Positions 31,271 through 41,735 of a DNA stretch of 64,000 nt are shown here, one piece after another (the first letter of the stretch is position 1; each line of letters begins with the position of its first letter). This DNA is from Diploptera punctata (Eukaryota > Arthropoda > Insecta > Blattodea > Blaberidae), in contig JASPKZ010001598.1 of NCBI GenBank assembly GCA_030220185.1, positions 467,001 to 531,000 of the forward strand. Direction: 5' to 3'. The notes beneath the pieces were generated by a model. The model did not search any database. It was given only the letters and a program-made list of their open reading frames with translations, and was not told the DNA's origin. The translations under genes were made by a program, and so were the position numbers.

Positions 31271-31862
31271 AAGGGTTAACTCTTGTTTACAAAAAAAAAT
31301 AGCGACCTTAGATTACAATAAATGTATGAAAATGGCCAAGAGTCATTTTGAAGATATGCTCCCTATATCCAATATAAAAGCTAATCTCTAGATTCAAACA
31401 TATCCCAAGCTGATATTTTCATGGAAAGGATTAAATTCTTGCCTTATGCCACTTCTTGTTTAAAAAAATCAACTTCCTACCGAAAATCTGCAACCACTCC
31501 TACCTTGAGTCTCAACCAATGAGAGTGAAAGCGCTACATGACGTCACAAGTGACTCCCCCCCAACCAAACCCACAAGCACGCGACTCGATAAAAAAAAAA
31601 AGTCCCATTATGTGCAAGTCATGTGATACGTGCTCTTGAGTGCACAAATTGGATGCTCCACCATTCTTGTGAGGAAGTGCAAATTTGTCAGGCGCGAATC
31701 TTACTTCATCTTCTAACTTCTCGCCCATTAGCATTTCCTACTCTCAAGAACACTGATAATTAAGATGTGGATTTACATTACATAAAAATAAGAAAATATG
31801 CATCCATTCATAACCTAAAAGTGTATAAATACAACCCAAAAAAATAAGACCTTATATTTAAA
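31271..31862. other. No recognised gene
   Basis: Open frame 31534-31734 (minus) has no recognisable domain. Sequence appears unique. Confidence 0.4.
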
Positions 31863-32665
31863 TCTTCTTCTTCTTCTTCTTCACTTCACGTGCTAGGCAT
31901 AAATTGCCTGTTCCGCCTCACAGTTGTTCTGTCCATCTTTTCACTGGCCTTCCTACATTCCTTGAACCTCTTGGCTTGTAGTTGAATGCTGCTCTTGGTA
32001 ATCCTGTTACATTCATTCTTTCGACATGTGTAAACCATTTCTCTCTACATTCTCTGATTTTCTCATTCAATGGATATATATTTAACTCTTTTCTTATATC
32101 TTCATTCCTTATCCGACCCAATCTTGTGCAGCCTTTTGTTCTTCTAGGGAAGTTCATTTCTGCGCTTTGTATTCTACTTTGCAATTTTTTGGTCATTACC
32201 CAAGTTTCGCTCCCATAAAGTAATGCAGGAACTGCCAATGTTTTATAAAACTTCAATCTAGTATCTCTTCTTGTTTTATTCTTTAATGTTTTATGTATAG
32301 TTCCGCATATCATTTGAAATTTCGACAGTTTCATATGTATGTCTCTTTCAGATTTTGTGTTTATAGTAAAATTACAACTCAAATAATTAAAATTTGTTAC
32401 TTGGTCCAGAGGTTTGTTGTCTATTACGATTTTTGATCTTATATGTTCGTTTCCCCAAAATTCCATTTCTTTTTCTTTTGATATTTTGAAATTATATTCT
32501 TGGCATAACTGATTTAATTGATGTAAAGAGTACTGCAAATTATTTTCATTTTCTTGAATAATAACCACATCGTCAGCATACATTAAAACATTTAATATTT
32601 TAAAACGGTCCATTCTTATACCTATATTAACAATACTTTTCCAATTTTGGACGATGTCATTAATA
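31863..32665 (-). mobile_element. LINE-B, longest continuous copy
   Basis: Antisense; GAA-type tail (TTCTTCTTCTTCTTCTTC at 31863-31881). 5' truncated shortly before the catalytic box, where the sequence (32614-32665) still reads NIGIRM-like residues. Confidence 0.85.
31918..32613 (-). pseudogene. LINE-B RT/C-terminal fragment, 231 codons open
   Basis: Uninterrupted frame from the RT palm to the natural stop. YADDVVII at residues 12-19 (motif C intact); KIVIDNKPLDQVTNFNYLSC at 61-80, where the usual YLGC has lost its glycine; MICGTIHKTLKNKTRRDTRL at 101-120; AVPALLYGSETWVM at 127-140; AEMNFPRRTKGCTRL at 151-165; RNVGRPVKRW at 218-227. Motifs A and B and the endonuclease are missing, so it is non-autonomous, but its intactness points to a fairly recent insertion. 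Confidence 0.85.
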
Positions 32666-32784
32666 TAAGATTAGGTATATAGCCTATATTTAAATGAATC
32701 TATTAAATAGTTTATACTAATTGATCATGATATGAAATGGTAATGATGCGCAGGAGAGGAAAATTATATTGATGATTATGGCCA

Positions 32785-33098
32785 GATTGTCCGCCGCTGT
32801 GGTCTCGAGATAGCGTGCTGCCTTGTCACGCAGCGGGTCCGGGTTCGATTATCAGTCGGGACAGGCTCCTGGATGAGGCTTTTTTCGTTTTTTTTTTCTT
32901 CGCCTGTAAGAGAAATGTCAGGAAGCTTAGGGCCCAACGGTCCCCGAAAATCATCCGGCCATCATCATCATCCTTCACCGGGCGTGGAAAACAACGGGAA
33001 GCTACCACCCCTATAATTTCCTAGCAAAGCTGCAAAGCATAGCATGAAAATGCGATGATTGCAGTGAAAGACCTGACCTTGGATAGAATTACTATGGA
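32785..33098 (+). mobile_element. SINE-1, sense
   Basis: Head GTGGTCTCGAGATAGCGTGC, B box GGTTCGATTAT (degenerate), internal CATCATCATCATCC, hairpins partly mutated (CATAGCATGAAAATGCGATG). Ends at ATGGATGGATGG. Confidence 0.8.
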
Positions 33099-33262
33099 TG
33101 GATGGCCAGATGGTGTCTGGGACCGTTTGAGCCTTAATGTTTCCTGGCATTTGTCTTACAGGAAAAAAACATCACCCAGGATTCTTCTCCTGACCGATGA
33201 TCGAACTCGGGCAAGTTGCGTGAAAAAGCAGCATGCTACCTCGAGACTACAGCTGTGTATAC
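33099..33262 (-). mobile_element. SINE-1 head half, antisense, tail to tail with the previous copy
   Basis: From GCCAGATGGTGTCTGGGACC to CTCGAGACTACAGCTGTG; the tail hairpins are missing. The arrangement gives an inverted SINE-1 pair. Confidence 0.65.
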
Positions 33263-33282
33263 AATGCGAATATAATATGATT

Positions 33283-33425
33283 GATTGCGTGGCCAAATGG
33301 TGTTTGGGAACTATTTATACCTCATAGTTTCATGATATCTCTCTTACTGATAAGGAAGAAATCCAAAAATAACTTCGCCCAAAAACTTCTCCTGTCGGGA
33401 GATCGAGTTCGGACTCGGTACATCT
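33283..33425 (-). mobile_element. Degenerate SINE-1-like fragment
   Basis: GTGGCCAAATGGTGTTTGGG and CTCCTGTCGGGAGATCGAGT keep the order of the SINE-1 antisense head but are strongly diverged. Short frames (33281-33583, 33322-33546) are chance. Confidence 0.45.
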
Positions 33426-33552
33426 TCGGTACAAATGTTTCATCTTCAGAAAACGTGTTCTGCCGAGGGACTGAAATGGGGCTCTCTCCATCTGAGGCAA
33501 TGATCTTACTCCTAGACCAAAGAATTGGCACATTGAATAAATTCATTGTCGG

Positions 33553-33690
33553 AATTTATAGGGCAGTCAGGATTTTTATGTAGGCCTACTAAAACATAAT
33601 AATGCAAAATTGTGCAAATAGAAGCTAGACTTATGACTGTCCTTTATTTTGGTTTCACATAGCCTACAAACAGTTGAATCCCAGATGAAG
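33553..33690. mobile_element. MITE-like repeat
   Basis: GTCAGGATTTTTATGTAGGC and TTGGTTTCACATAGCC...CAAACAGTTGAAT match the 28.6-kb and 34.0-kb copies; TAGGCCTA at about 33579. Confidence 0.45.
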
Positions 33691-33985
33691 AAATAGACGA
33701 AGGTCATCTGAACAACTGTATCGCTGTCAAACATAAGATTCTAAGACTTCAAAATATTGGAGAACAAGACTGCTAATGACTCCAGTGTTAGATGCAGCAT
33801 GATTTGAGGGAAGTAGATTATACATGGAAATGATTGGAAAGCATTATCTCAGGATAGGGATGTATGGAGAGCTTATGTCCGCGCGGCAATGAACCTACGG
33901 GTTCGATAGTGCTAGTGAGTAAGTAAGTAAGTAAGTAAGTATGTAAGTAAGTAAGTTAGATGCAGCCAGCAACAACAAACGGTTA
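33691..33985 (+). mobile_element. LINE-F fragment interrupted by LINE-A
   Basis: Sense scrap of the LINE-F C-terminus: DEGHLNNCIAVKHKILRL at about 33700-33755, paralogous to 41300-41370 (minus). A LINE-A 3' end splits it at 33798/33956. Confidence 0.6.
33799..33955 (+). mobile_element. LINE-A 3' end with exact TSD
   Basis: Sense, starts ATGATTTGAGGGAAGTAGAT, terminal hairpin GAACCTACGGGTTC, then (AAGT)n. TTAGATGCAGC is duplicated at 33788-33798 and 33956-33966, which fixes both ends of the insertion. Confidence 0.9.
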
Positions 33986-34106
33986 TATAGTAGGCCTACC
34001 GGTATTATGAGAAGTAAGACGTCTGACTGTCTTTTATCTTGGTTTCACACAAACAGTTGAATTATATGATACTATCTGTATTGCAATCTTATATTTTATT
34101 GCATTT
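33985..34106. mobile_element. MITE-like repeat
   Basis: TTTTATCTTGGTTTCACACA and ACAGTTGAATTATATGATAC blocks; interrupted by SINE-4, with a remainder at 34409-34445. Confidence 0.4.
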
Positions 34107-34408
34107 GACCAGCCTCATGGGCTAGTGGTCAGCGTTTCTGACCATTCTTCATGAGTTCCCGGGTTCGATTCTCGGTCAAACCATAGGAAGTTTTCCTTCA
34201 AGAGAATTATTCCTGTGGTTGCCCATGCTCTGGGATTTAGGTTAAGAACTCTCCTGGAGCTTCATTACCATTTATCATTCTTCATATCACCGGGGTAACT
34301 TAACTCCCCCTTCCAGGCGCCCCACTTCAGAAGTTGGTTACAATTACGCTAATGCCAGGAGAGAAACCAGAAATGTCGAAATGACAACCTGGGGCACTGA
34401 ATAAAAAA
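34107..34408 (+). mobile_element. SINE-4, sense
   Basis: Head CAGCCTCATGGGCTAGTGG, B box GGGTTCGATTCTC, body GGTTGCCCATGCTCTGGG and CAGGCGCCCCACTTCAG, tail GGGGCACTGAATAAAAAATC. Confidence 0.8.
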
Positions 34409-34504
34409 TCATTTTATTGCATAAAAACCCCGACTGTACTCATAACACACAATAAAGTTAACTTAATTAGCAGTACCTAGTTCGATATCATACACTGACA
34501 ACAA

Positions 34505-35275
34505 AGCGCCGCTCCGGTGAATGAGTGGTCACCTGTCCACCACTATTTCCGAGAATCACGAGTTCAAACCCGTAGGAAGTCGGTGGACATTATTTAGGAC
34601 ATACAATTTCTGTGTATCGGCCGCGGTGGGCTAGTGGTTATGCTCCTTGCCTCTGGTCCCGAGGGTCCCGTGTTCAAACCCGGCCGGGGTTGATGGAATT
34701 TTTTTAGGATGGAAAAATCCAAGGAGCAAGTCCTCCGGGAGGGACTTAAGCCGTGAGTCTCGAGTCTGAAGATTTTCAGGCTCGTAAAAGATCCTTAAGC
34801 TTGAATGAAAAGGACTCTAAGCAAAATTTACCTATTTTTTCCGTTCTAGTACTACCTTGGTTACCTAGATGCCAGAGTGAGGCGGAATAAATGATAAATA
34901 AAATGATCCGTGGACTTTAAGCCGTGGGTCCCGAGTCTGAAGATTTTCAGGCTCGTAAAAGAACCTTAAGCCAGAATGAAAAGGCCTCTAAGCAAAATTT
35001 ACCTACATTTTTCCGTTCTAGTACTGCCTTGATTTGTTAGATGTCAGTATGAGGCGGAACGCTGACCACGGACCACACAAATGACATCTATACAAAAACA
35101 AGTGTAACCAAATTAGTATGGTTCTAATTCTTCCCTGTAGGGGGTGAGCGCCTAAATCTCTGTTAAGGAAAACATGGGCTTACAAGAAGAAAAGATGAAG
35201 AAATTTCTGTGTACGCCTATTATAGGAAGAGGAGTAAAACCGTGAATCCCATGTTCTCAAAAGGGACCTATCAGC
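34505..35275 (+). mobile_element. SINE-5, split by SINE-3
   Basis: tRNA-like head CTCCGGTGAATGAGTGGTCA with GAGTTCAAACCC, then GGACATACAATTTCTGTGTA at 34616. The body resumes at 35202 with ACGCCTATTATAGGAAGAGG and ends near ATGTTCTCAAAAGGGACC. A second copy lies at 35893-36045. Confidence 0.6.
34617..35201 (+). mobile_element. SINE-3 inserted in SINE-5, with internal duplication
   Basis: Head GTGGGCTAGTGGTTATGCTC, B box GTGTTCAAACCC. AATTTCTGTGTA is duplicated at 34605-34616 and 35202-35213. The segment around 34740-34900 is repeated at 34915-35055 (shared GAGTCTGAAGATTTTCAGGC), so this copy is longer than the one at 26.5 kb. Confidence 0.8.
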
Positions 35276-35892
35276 TGTCTGTTTATCTCTTTTTGGCCCA
35301 AAAAAAATCCTATGAACTACATCACAACACTTCTTTGGAAGAAATTTCAAGGGAGGTTTCGGCATGCAATGTTTACAGACGCCTTGTTAGATTACTTTAT
35401 ATAAAGCATATCCTATACTTGTCACAAATTGCAAACCGAAAATTATTTTGAAATTTCTCCCACAGAAGCATTGTGATGTAGATATCAAGACCGTGTCCGA
35501 AAGATATCAGCTGTTTTAATTGCAAAGCACAGAAAACAAAGCCAGAATCCATCAGTGAAAACCCACTGTACGGAGCACATGCACTCCCTGCTTGATCAGG
35601 AGCGGAGTTGAGTGAAGCGGGAAGCGGAACGGACGCCAGATAGTGAGTGTTATCCAATCTACCAATTCGGGAGATGTATTACTTCTCTATAGTTTAAACG
35701 AGATATTTGACGCTAGATTTTAGTGCCTTACAGTTAAAAAGGCAGTTAACTTTTTTTTGTACATGCATTGGTACACCACTACGCATATCTGGAAAAAAGA
35801 AAATCAAGTTAGGTTTCCGCATAAGCTAGGCCTATAATGGTTGACAGTTCCCTTATTAGTATGACGTCAAATAGGCCTACTCGCATCATAGC
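35276..35892. other. No gene; a LINE-A scrap at about 35265-35325
   Basis: 35265-35325 resembles the antisense LINE-A FGPKRDEQT codons (CTGTCTGTTTATCTCTTTTT). The remainder (including 35397-35657) has no recognisable domain. Confidence 0.4.
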
Positions 35893-36045
35893 ACCGATGA
35901 ACTAGTGCTCACGTGTTCGCCTCTCTTTCTGAGAATCTTGGGTTCATACCCGGAGGGAGACAATGGATTTTACTTAGGATTTGAAAGTTCTGCATATTTA
36001 TTATAGGAAGAAAAGCACATCTCTGAATCCCGTGTTCTTAAATTT
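35893..36045 (+). mobile_element. SINE-5 copy
   Basis: Head GATGAACTAGTGCTCACGTG, B box GGGTTCATACCC, then TTTATTATAGGAAGAAAAGC and CCCGTGTTCTTA. Confidence 0.6.
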
Positions 36046-36683
36046 ATGGGTTATAAAACATGAGATAAAGAGATAGGGCCTATTTGAGAAAAAGTGTTGG
36101 TTCTTTTATGTCCAGATCAGAATTGAGACTCTAAATACCTGAGATGTTATCTACCTAGCGATACCCAGCTATAAAGAGTGGGTGATCCGTATTGTTTACC
36201 ACATGTCACCCCTACACTGGCACGATGGTCGTACATCTCTGTGATTAACACGTAGATGTGAGGCCAGCAGCCGGATGTTAGACCAAGGGTCTTCTAGGCC
36301 TGTCGCGCCATGGAGGTAAGGGCCTACATAATAAGGCCTATCAAAGTTATATCAAATAGGCCTATATGGATACTGACCTTTCAATTCTATTGAATGATTG
36401 TTCTATCTCTCAGTTTAATTTCTCCCGTTGTAGGCCTATTTAGGTCTACTTTAATGTGTCCCACAAAACACAGGAACACTTCCAGATCACGTACTTAGCT
36501 TAGGCCTTCTTTTTTAATCACATCAGAATAGGACCTCCTCCACTGGCGAATTCCACATAACAATAGACATAGGCCATCCCAGGGAGTTTGCAAAATATTT
36601 AAAGGGGTTCGCCAAAACTTTTCCATAATAGCGGGTTTCGAGGTTAGATCTATTGTTGTTTCCTTCATTTCTGCGGCAATGTC

Positions 36684-36685
<2 letters not shown>
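36046..36685. other. No recognised gene
   Basis: Contains three TAGGCCTA sites at 36.05-36.45 kb but no coding or repeat family I recognise. Confidence 0.4.

Positions 36686-36742
<57 letters not shown>
36686..36742. repeat. TAA microsatellite
   Basis: About 18 units; the poly-Tyr antisense frame here is an artefact. Confidence 0.95.
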
Positions 36743-37385
36743 TGGATTCACAATCCCTTCGAAGAGTCAACATTTTAGAATCAACATTAAGCGTAAATGG
36801 AAAAGAGCAGTTTCTCGAAATTTCCACTGATTTTCAGTTACTGAAAACTTATAAATCTTTGTCATTAATTGGTTTTTGATTAGATTGAAAGGAGTTACCA
36901 GTGTTAACGAATAAAGTCATAACGGCTTTATTACTATTTTCATCCACATATTAGCGAAAACTCGTTTTCTTCATATGCCAATTTAAAAATAACTATAGAA
37001 ACAGACTTTGTGCTGGAAGTGATTTCAGACTTTATTTAACTTCTGTGGCTCCTGATTTCAAAGCTCCGTGTCGTGGAAAGTAGGCGCTACCTTCTCACTG
37101 AATATCAAGGTAGAGGTGAGTAGGCCTAATTATAATAAAAACTTGTACTTATTGTTGCAACAAGGTCTAAATGTTGTTTAACTTTTAAGCCGTAACTAGA
37201 GTAACTTCATGTTTTAACCGTTAAGGGTTTAGTTAATTTAAGGTTATTAAACCTTTTGTTTGGAATTAAATTTTATGCATGTCTATTGTATGTATTTTTA
37301 ATAGTCAGTGGTTCAACAACTCAGATCGTTGTGAAAGGGTTTCGCGAGATGACAAAAAAGGTTGGGAACCGGTGACATAAGCTAA
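36743..37385. other. No recognised gene
   Basis: Unrecognised AT-rich sequence up to the Tigger left end. Confidence 0.4.
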
Positions 37386-37832
37386 TACAGTAAAACTTGT
37401 TTAATCCGGAACGTGATAATGCGAAAATCTGTCCACTGTGAACAAATTTATTGGTCCCCGTGAAATAATAGTAATTTTACATGTAGCTATTTATTTTGCA
37501 TAAAACGAAATCTGTCCAACGCGGAAATGGAAGGATATTTCTACACAATTAATGAAAAATAGTATAAAGCGGAAAGACAGAGGGAGAAATAAATTAGTTT
37601 CCACTTCATTGAATTCTTTTTAGGAAAAAAAAACAATAATGAACGATTCCTGCCGCCGGGTGAAGTTGAGATTCTACCTGTACCTGAAATTTTCTTTCAA
37701 CCTCATTGGACACACGCTATGCGAAATACAGATACCTGCCTTGCAAATAACTATTGCACTGTAAAATTTTAAATTAGTTTAAGTTCTGAGATCGATTTTT
37801 CACAGGTAGCGTTCTGAATTTACGAAATAAAT

Positions 37833-38290
37833 ATGGCTGAAACGTATGTATCATTCTCATTAAACGAAAAAGTGAAAGTGATTGAAAATAAATCTCCAAA
37901 TTTCCGAAACGATGCTCCAAAGTGAAGCTATAGCTTTTGCTAAATCTCTAGGAAATTACTATTTCAAGGCATCTTCAGGTTGTCTGAACAGTTTTAAAAC
38001 ACGACATAATGTAGTGTGGAATGAAATTTGCGGGTAATCAAAGGATGTGGACGAAAGTGTAGTTAGTGAGCGAAAACCGAAACTGTATAACTTACTTGCA
38101 TTTCAGGTTAGCGCCTAAGAGACATTTTTAACGTTGACAAATGGGACTGTTTTTTTTTTTCAAGCGTTACCATCAATGTCGCTCGTTTATACTATAGCCT
38201 ACTTCACTTTTCAACGACAGCGGAACTACCGTACAATTAATCCAAGGTACGTAAAAAGATAAAAGCTACTCTATCATCTAAGATTATTTA
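37833..38290 (+). pseudogene. pogo/Tigger transposase pseudogene
   Basis: ATG at 37833 starts MAETYVSFSLNEKVKVIENK, resembling the N-terminal helix-turn-helix of CENP-B/Tigger proteins. Further on, across frameshifts: FKASSGCLNSFKTRHN-like codons (about 37965-38010) for the second DNA-binding helix region, and RDIFNVDKWDC (38118-38150), the position of the first catalytic Asp (family pattern NVDETGLFF). Several stops. The other catalytic acidic residues and the C-terminus are gone, cut off by the LINE insertion and earlier deletion. Confidence 0.75.
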
Positions 38291-38300
38291 TTAGTAAGTT

Positions 38301-38573
38301 TTAGTTTTTTATAATTTTACTTTGTATGGGGTCCTTCCCATGAAATGCCATAATTTTAGTTTTGTTAATTGATATTTCCATATTAAATTTGGCACCTATT
38401 TTTTGTAAATTATAAATTGATCGTTGCAAATCATTTTCGGAAAGTGCCAGAAGAGCTAAATCGTCTGCAAAAAGAATAGCATCGAGTTTGAGGTTCCTAT
38501 TGATGGGTATATATCCTCGTTGTGTTTTCCTCCATTCATTTATTAATTTATTCATGTATATAATGAAAAGCAC
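38301..38573 (-). pseudogene. LINE-B RT palm fragment (inverted half)
   Basis: LFIIYMNKLINEWRKTQRGY and AILFADDLALLALSENDLQ: the end of RT motif B and an intact FADD motif C, followed by INKTKIMAFHGKDPIQSK. Upstream, in an overlapping frame to 38670, GVRQGCGLSPVLF can be read. The frame ends at the inversion side. Confidence 0.8.
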
Positions 38574-39027
38574 CGGTGAAAGTCCACATCCCTGTCTTAC
38601 TCCAGTGTTGATCTTTTCCCAAGAAGATAATTTGCCATCTTGTTTAACAGAGATTTCATTATCTTTATAGACCTATGGTAGTGAAGCATGGACACTAAGA
38701 AAACAACATGAAAGCAGAATAACGGCTTGTGAAATGAGATTCATGCGCAGAACAGCGGGTTACACCAGATGGGATCGGAAAAGGAACACCGATATCTTAA
38801 AAGAATTGAAGACTACGCCAATTTTGGAATATATTAAACAGTACCAACTAAATTGGAAACACCATCTTGAAAGAATGAGTTCAAATCGGATCCCCAAAGC
38901 TATTTATAATTATATACCAAGAGGACGAAGATCACTGGGCCGTCCTATGAAACGCTGGAGGGAAAATTTTCTATAGGATCGTAACAGGCCTTGGCCTAAT
39001 ACTTGGAAGGAAGAAGAAGAAGAAGTG
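38316..39027. mobile_element. LINE-B with inverted 5' half (twin-priming type)
   Basis: The 5' part (38316-38670) is antisense and encodes the RT palm; the 3' part (38671-39027) is sense and encodes the C-terminus with a GAA tail. The coding between (YLG block to AVP) is deleted at the junction. TTTTATAAT flanks the whole at 38307-38315 and 39028-39036, so both halves came in one event. Confidence 0.85.
38734..38976 (+). pseudogene. LINE-B C-terminal domain (sense half)
   Basis: 80 codons: MRFMRRTAGYTRWDRKRNTD, LNWKHHLERMSSNRIPKAIY and RGRRSLGRPMKRWRENFL, then a natural stop. YGSEAWTLRKQHESR precedes it in frame from 38672. It is the downstream half of the LINE described at 38316-39027. Confidence 0.85.
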
Positions 39028-39104
39028 TTTTATAATGAGGAATTTTGTCTAATGTGAAAAAAAAAATTGGTTCCATGTGATTATGCTTTGAACAAGTTTT
39101 ACTG

Positions 39105-39319
39105 TGTATGATGCTTAAAGTTTGTTCCCTGCCTCTGAAAGTGGTAGGTCCAGGTCTACATGGATTATTAAAAATATTTCCAAAATATTATACAATATGA
39201 ACATACTCACACTAACAAAGACTTGTTATTTAAAATATTTAACACTCTTACACCAGGCAGAAGCGTTAAGTGTTACGTCAGTTATATTTATTTTGCATAA
39301 TTAGTGACTATAGTTTATC
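39105..39319. other. No recognised gene
   Basis: Short unrecognised stretch after Tigger. Confidence 0.35.
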
Positions 39320-39895
39320 TAGCCTAATATACAAAAATGAATAGGCCCCTATTTGTTTGTTTGTTTGTACTTTATGCGTGGCCATACCGTTCATCCAATT
39401 GTGATGGGGCTTTTTGCAAAATGTTCAGGAGATTCTATGGATGAACATAGGCTATAAGAGAACTGTGATATTCAACTCCTACACCCTTAAAATCTCCCTT
39501 TTTAGTGTAAAACGTGAAAAAAGTAGCTCTTTTGACGCTTAAATACCTTACGCTGCTTAAACCTTAACCAATACACAAAATTATTGTACACAGAATTGAA
39601 TATCTCAAAAAGTTCTACAAAAATGTCCGCGACAGCATGTTTATTTCTTACGGATAACTCACAATAACAATTTTTGTTTTTGATTGATGCCAAGAAGATC
39701 ACAACAAGATTCCTGTGCAAGCATAGCAGCACATGGCGGGTATTATTTTTATGGATAACTCACAGCAACTCTGCTACAAACAGTTGGAGTATACATCATC
39801 GTAAACAACAAAAACGAGTAGCAGAAGCTCATCCTGCTGATGATGGAAATTAACTTCCAAAATCGCTCGAGTTAATTTTATATAGGGCCTACACC
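39320..39895 (+). mobile_element. Helitron-like non-autonomous repeat (copy 1, ends unclear)
   Basis: Matches 58770-59975: GTCCGCGACAGCATGT, ACGGATAACTCACAATAAC, TTGATGCCAAGAAGAT and GCAAGCATAGCAGCACATGG. No coding. The class is inferred from the better 3' ends at 44.99 and 59.97 kb. Confidence 0.45.
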
Positions 39896-40044
39896 ATTTT
39901 AACGAAGTTGAGGACGACGGCACCTGCCAACAGGTACAATTTAATATTTAAGTTTTATCTTATTTTATTTTTAAGACCTTCTCTCTGACAAACTTAATAT
40001 CTCGGATAGCGGACAGGATCTCCCTTCGGACTAAAAAAATCGGT

Positions 40045-40445
40045 TCCAAATTCATGTCTTTCTGCCCCCGTAGAATAATGCAAAGCTTCTGATTCCACAC
40101 TACCTTCTCCTGGTCATCCAATTTCCTATAAAGCGACTATATCCAAGGGTGATTAATCTAATTCCTGCTTTAATACCTCTAGCGTCCCGCTATTGTATAA
40201 AGTCCTAATATTCCATGTTCCTCTGTGTTTGAGCCTGTGGCATGGGTTCACTGAAGTAGTCCCCGTCCAGAGAACCGAATGGGGGACTGTTTGACCTCCG
40301 GAAAATTTTACCCCAGTGGAACCCAAGTTCGCATTTCTTGATGGTAGTATTTTTACGGTGAAAGATCGTCATTCTTTCGACCAAGGTACTTTTTTCTTCA
40401 GGCTTATCACCTTCGATCAGTCCGGCATGGCTATTGGCAGCAGTG
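40045..40445 (-). mobile_element. Repeat, probably a LINE 5' region
   Basis: Antisense frames read EHGILGLYTIAGR (about 40180-40220). 40235-40445 is the fullest copy of the GGCATGGGTTCACTGAAGTA to GGTGAAAGATCGTC repeat also seen at 13.35, 14.97 and 44.2 kb. Confidence 0.5.
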
Positions 40446-40469
40446 CTTACCGTCGGCGAAGACTACACT

Positions 40470-40797
40470 ACAGTGAACTGCATGATATATAGGCCTATAG
40501 GAAGCCAGATATAATAAAAACAGTTAAGTCTCATAGACTACGATGGGCAGGACATATAGCACGAAGGGGGAATGAAATATAGGCCTATGCTTGGAAGCTT
40601 CTTGTAGTAAAACCAGAGAGAAAACGCCTAATTGGTAGACCAATAATGAGGTGGAAGAATAATATTAGCTATGATTTGAGAGAGGTAGATTATACAGGGA
40701 ATGATTGGAAAACATTAGCTCAGGATTGGGATGTATAGAGAGCATATGTCCGTGCGGCCATGAACCTACGGGTTCGAAAGGGTCAGTGAGTGAATTA
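40470..40797 (+). mobile_element. LINE-A 3' end with two octamer insertions
   Basis: Sense, from the LYRKPDI codons to GAACCTACGGGTTCGAAAG (stop codon lost) and GTCAGTGAGTGAATTAGTT. TAGGCCTA occurs at about 40491 and 40574, both absent from sister copies at these positions. Confidence 0.8.
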
Positions 40798-41164
40798 GTT
40801 AACTATTCTCATCCTTCAGCCTTGGTTTTAGACGAGACTATTAACTCGGCCCAATGTGTAAAGGTTGCATAAGCCGTAACTGTATACAGTTGGGTAATTC
40901 TTGACAGGCGCGTTCTCGTCGCGGAGGAGAACACTAAGAATTTTAGTGACTAAGTTCTGTCAAGGACCCAATATCTCGGGGTATAACGAGGACCCCTGCC
41001 CAGGGATACGGGCGAAGACCTCAACGGTTGGATCGAAAAAAAAGAACAAGCTTCAATAAAGGCGAGACAAGCGGAAGAGGTAGTCCTCCACCTGGGGTTT
41101 GTACAGATGGAAGCATGTTCAAAGTTCAAATGCTTTGAGGTGGCAGCACCACCACTGTACTTAC
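40798..41164. other. No recognised gene
   Basis: Contains AGGCGCGTTCTCGTCGCGGA and GATACGGGCGAAGACCTCAA, somewhat GC-rich; possibly an older repeat but no match within the window. Confidence 0.35.
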
Positions 41165-41735
41165 TCGGCAGCAGGCCAGTTATCTGCTTCGAGGAAATTT
41201 AAACAAACTCGAACTCCTCAAGACAATATTCGTACCCGAAGAAATGTTGTTGTTGAAATGTGCTGAATCTAACACTGAAGTCATTAGCAGTCTTGCTCTC
41301 CAATACTTTGAGGTCTTAGAATCTTCATGTTTGACAGCGATACAGTTGTTCAGATGACCTTCGTCCATATCTTCATCAGGGTGATTGCATGAAATGTATT
41401 TCGGTGAAGGCAGAACATTGATTTTGTAAAGGTGTTTTGCCAGACAGTCGTGGCCCGTTGTCATCCTAAAATGTGCTTCTTCTGTTTTTCTTTTTATGTC
41501 TGGTATATCCATATATTTTTATAAGGCATTCCCATTTTTGTTTCTGGCTACTCTTTGAAGTCTATTGTCATTCATAATTTCGAATTTTAACTTTATGTGG
41601 CCTTTCACTGAGGAGTAAGGCGTTGGTTTAGATCCAGGCAATTGTTCAATGCGAGATCCTTTTTTTTGGCGAGGAAATCGGCTGTTTCATTATTGGCAGT
41701 CCCACAGCGGGAGGGTAGCCCGTAACCAGAAGAAA
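41165..41735 (-). mobile_element. LINE-F: RNase H end and C-terminal knuckle
   Basis: Antisense. Upstream (41640-41725) reads NETADFLAKK, the C-terminal signature of LINE RNase H domains, then LPGSKPTPYSSVKGHIKLKF in another frame. The open piece 41180-41512 follows. Confidence 0.7.
41180..41512 (-). pseudogene. LINE-F C-terminal domain
   Basis: 110 codons. AHFRMTTGHDCLAKHLYKIN at about 13-32 is the FRLRTGH-type motif of Jockey/I-group LINEs; ISCNHPDEDMDEGHLNNC at about 41-58 is the remaining C..H..C zinc-knuckle-like segment (one Cys appears lost). The remainder is uncharacterised. Reading before the ATG continues in frame, so the start is not real. Confidence 0.7.

Larger units (their letters stand above)
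37388..39104 (+). mobile_element. pogo/Tigger-type DNA transposon, interrupted by a LINE
   Basis: Perfect 14-bp terminal inverted repeats CAGTAAAACTTGTT (37388-37401) and AACAAGTTTTACTG (39091-39104); a TA lies directly left. TA target and CAGT ends fit the pogo/Tigger branch of Tc1/mariner. It encloses a decayed transposase (37833-38290) and a LINE-B insertion at 38316-39027. Element body without the LINE is about 1.0 kb, so part of the transposase gene was already lost. Confidence 0.85.

Noticed and set aside
34760..35000. CTGAAGATTTTCAG in SINE-3 as a hammerhead core
   Set aside because: No GAAA box or cleavage triplet at the needed distance; it is just a small palindrome.
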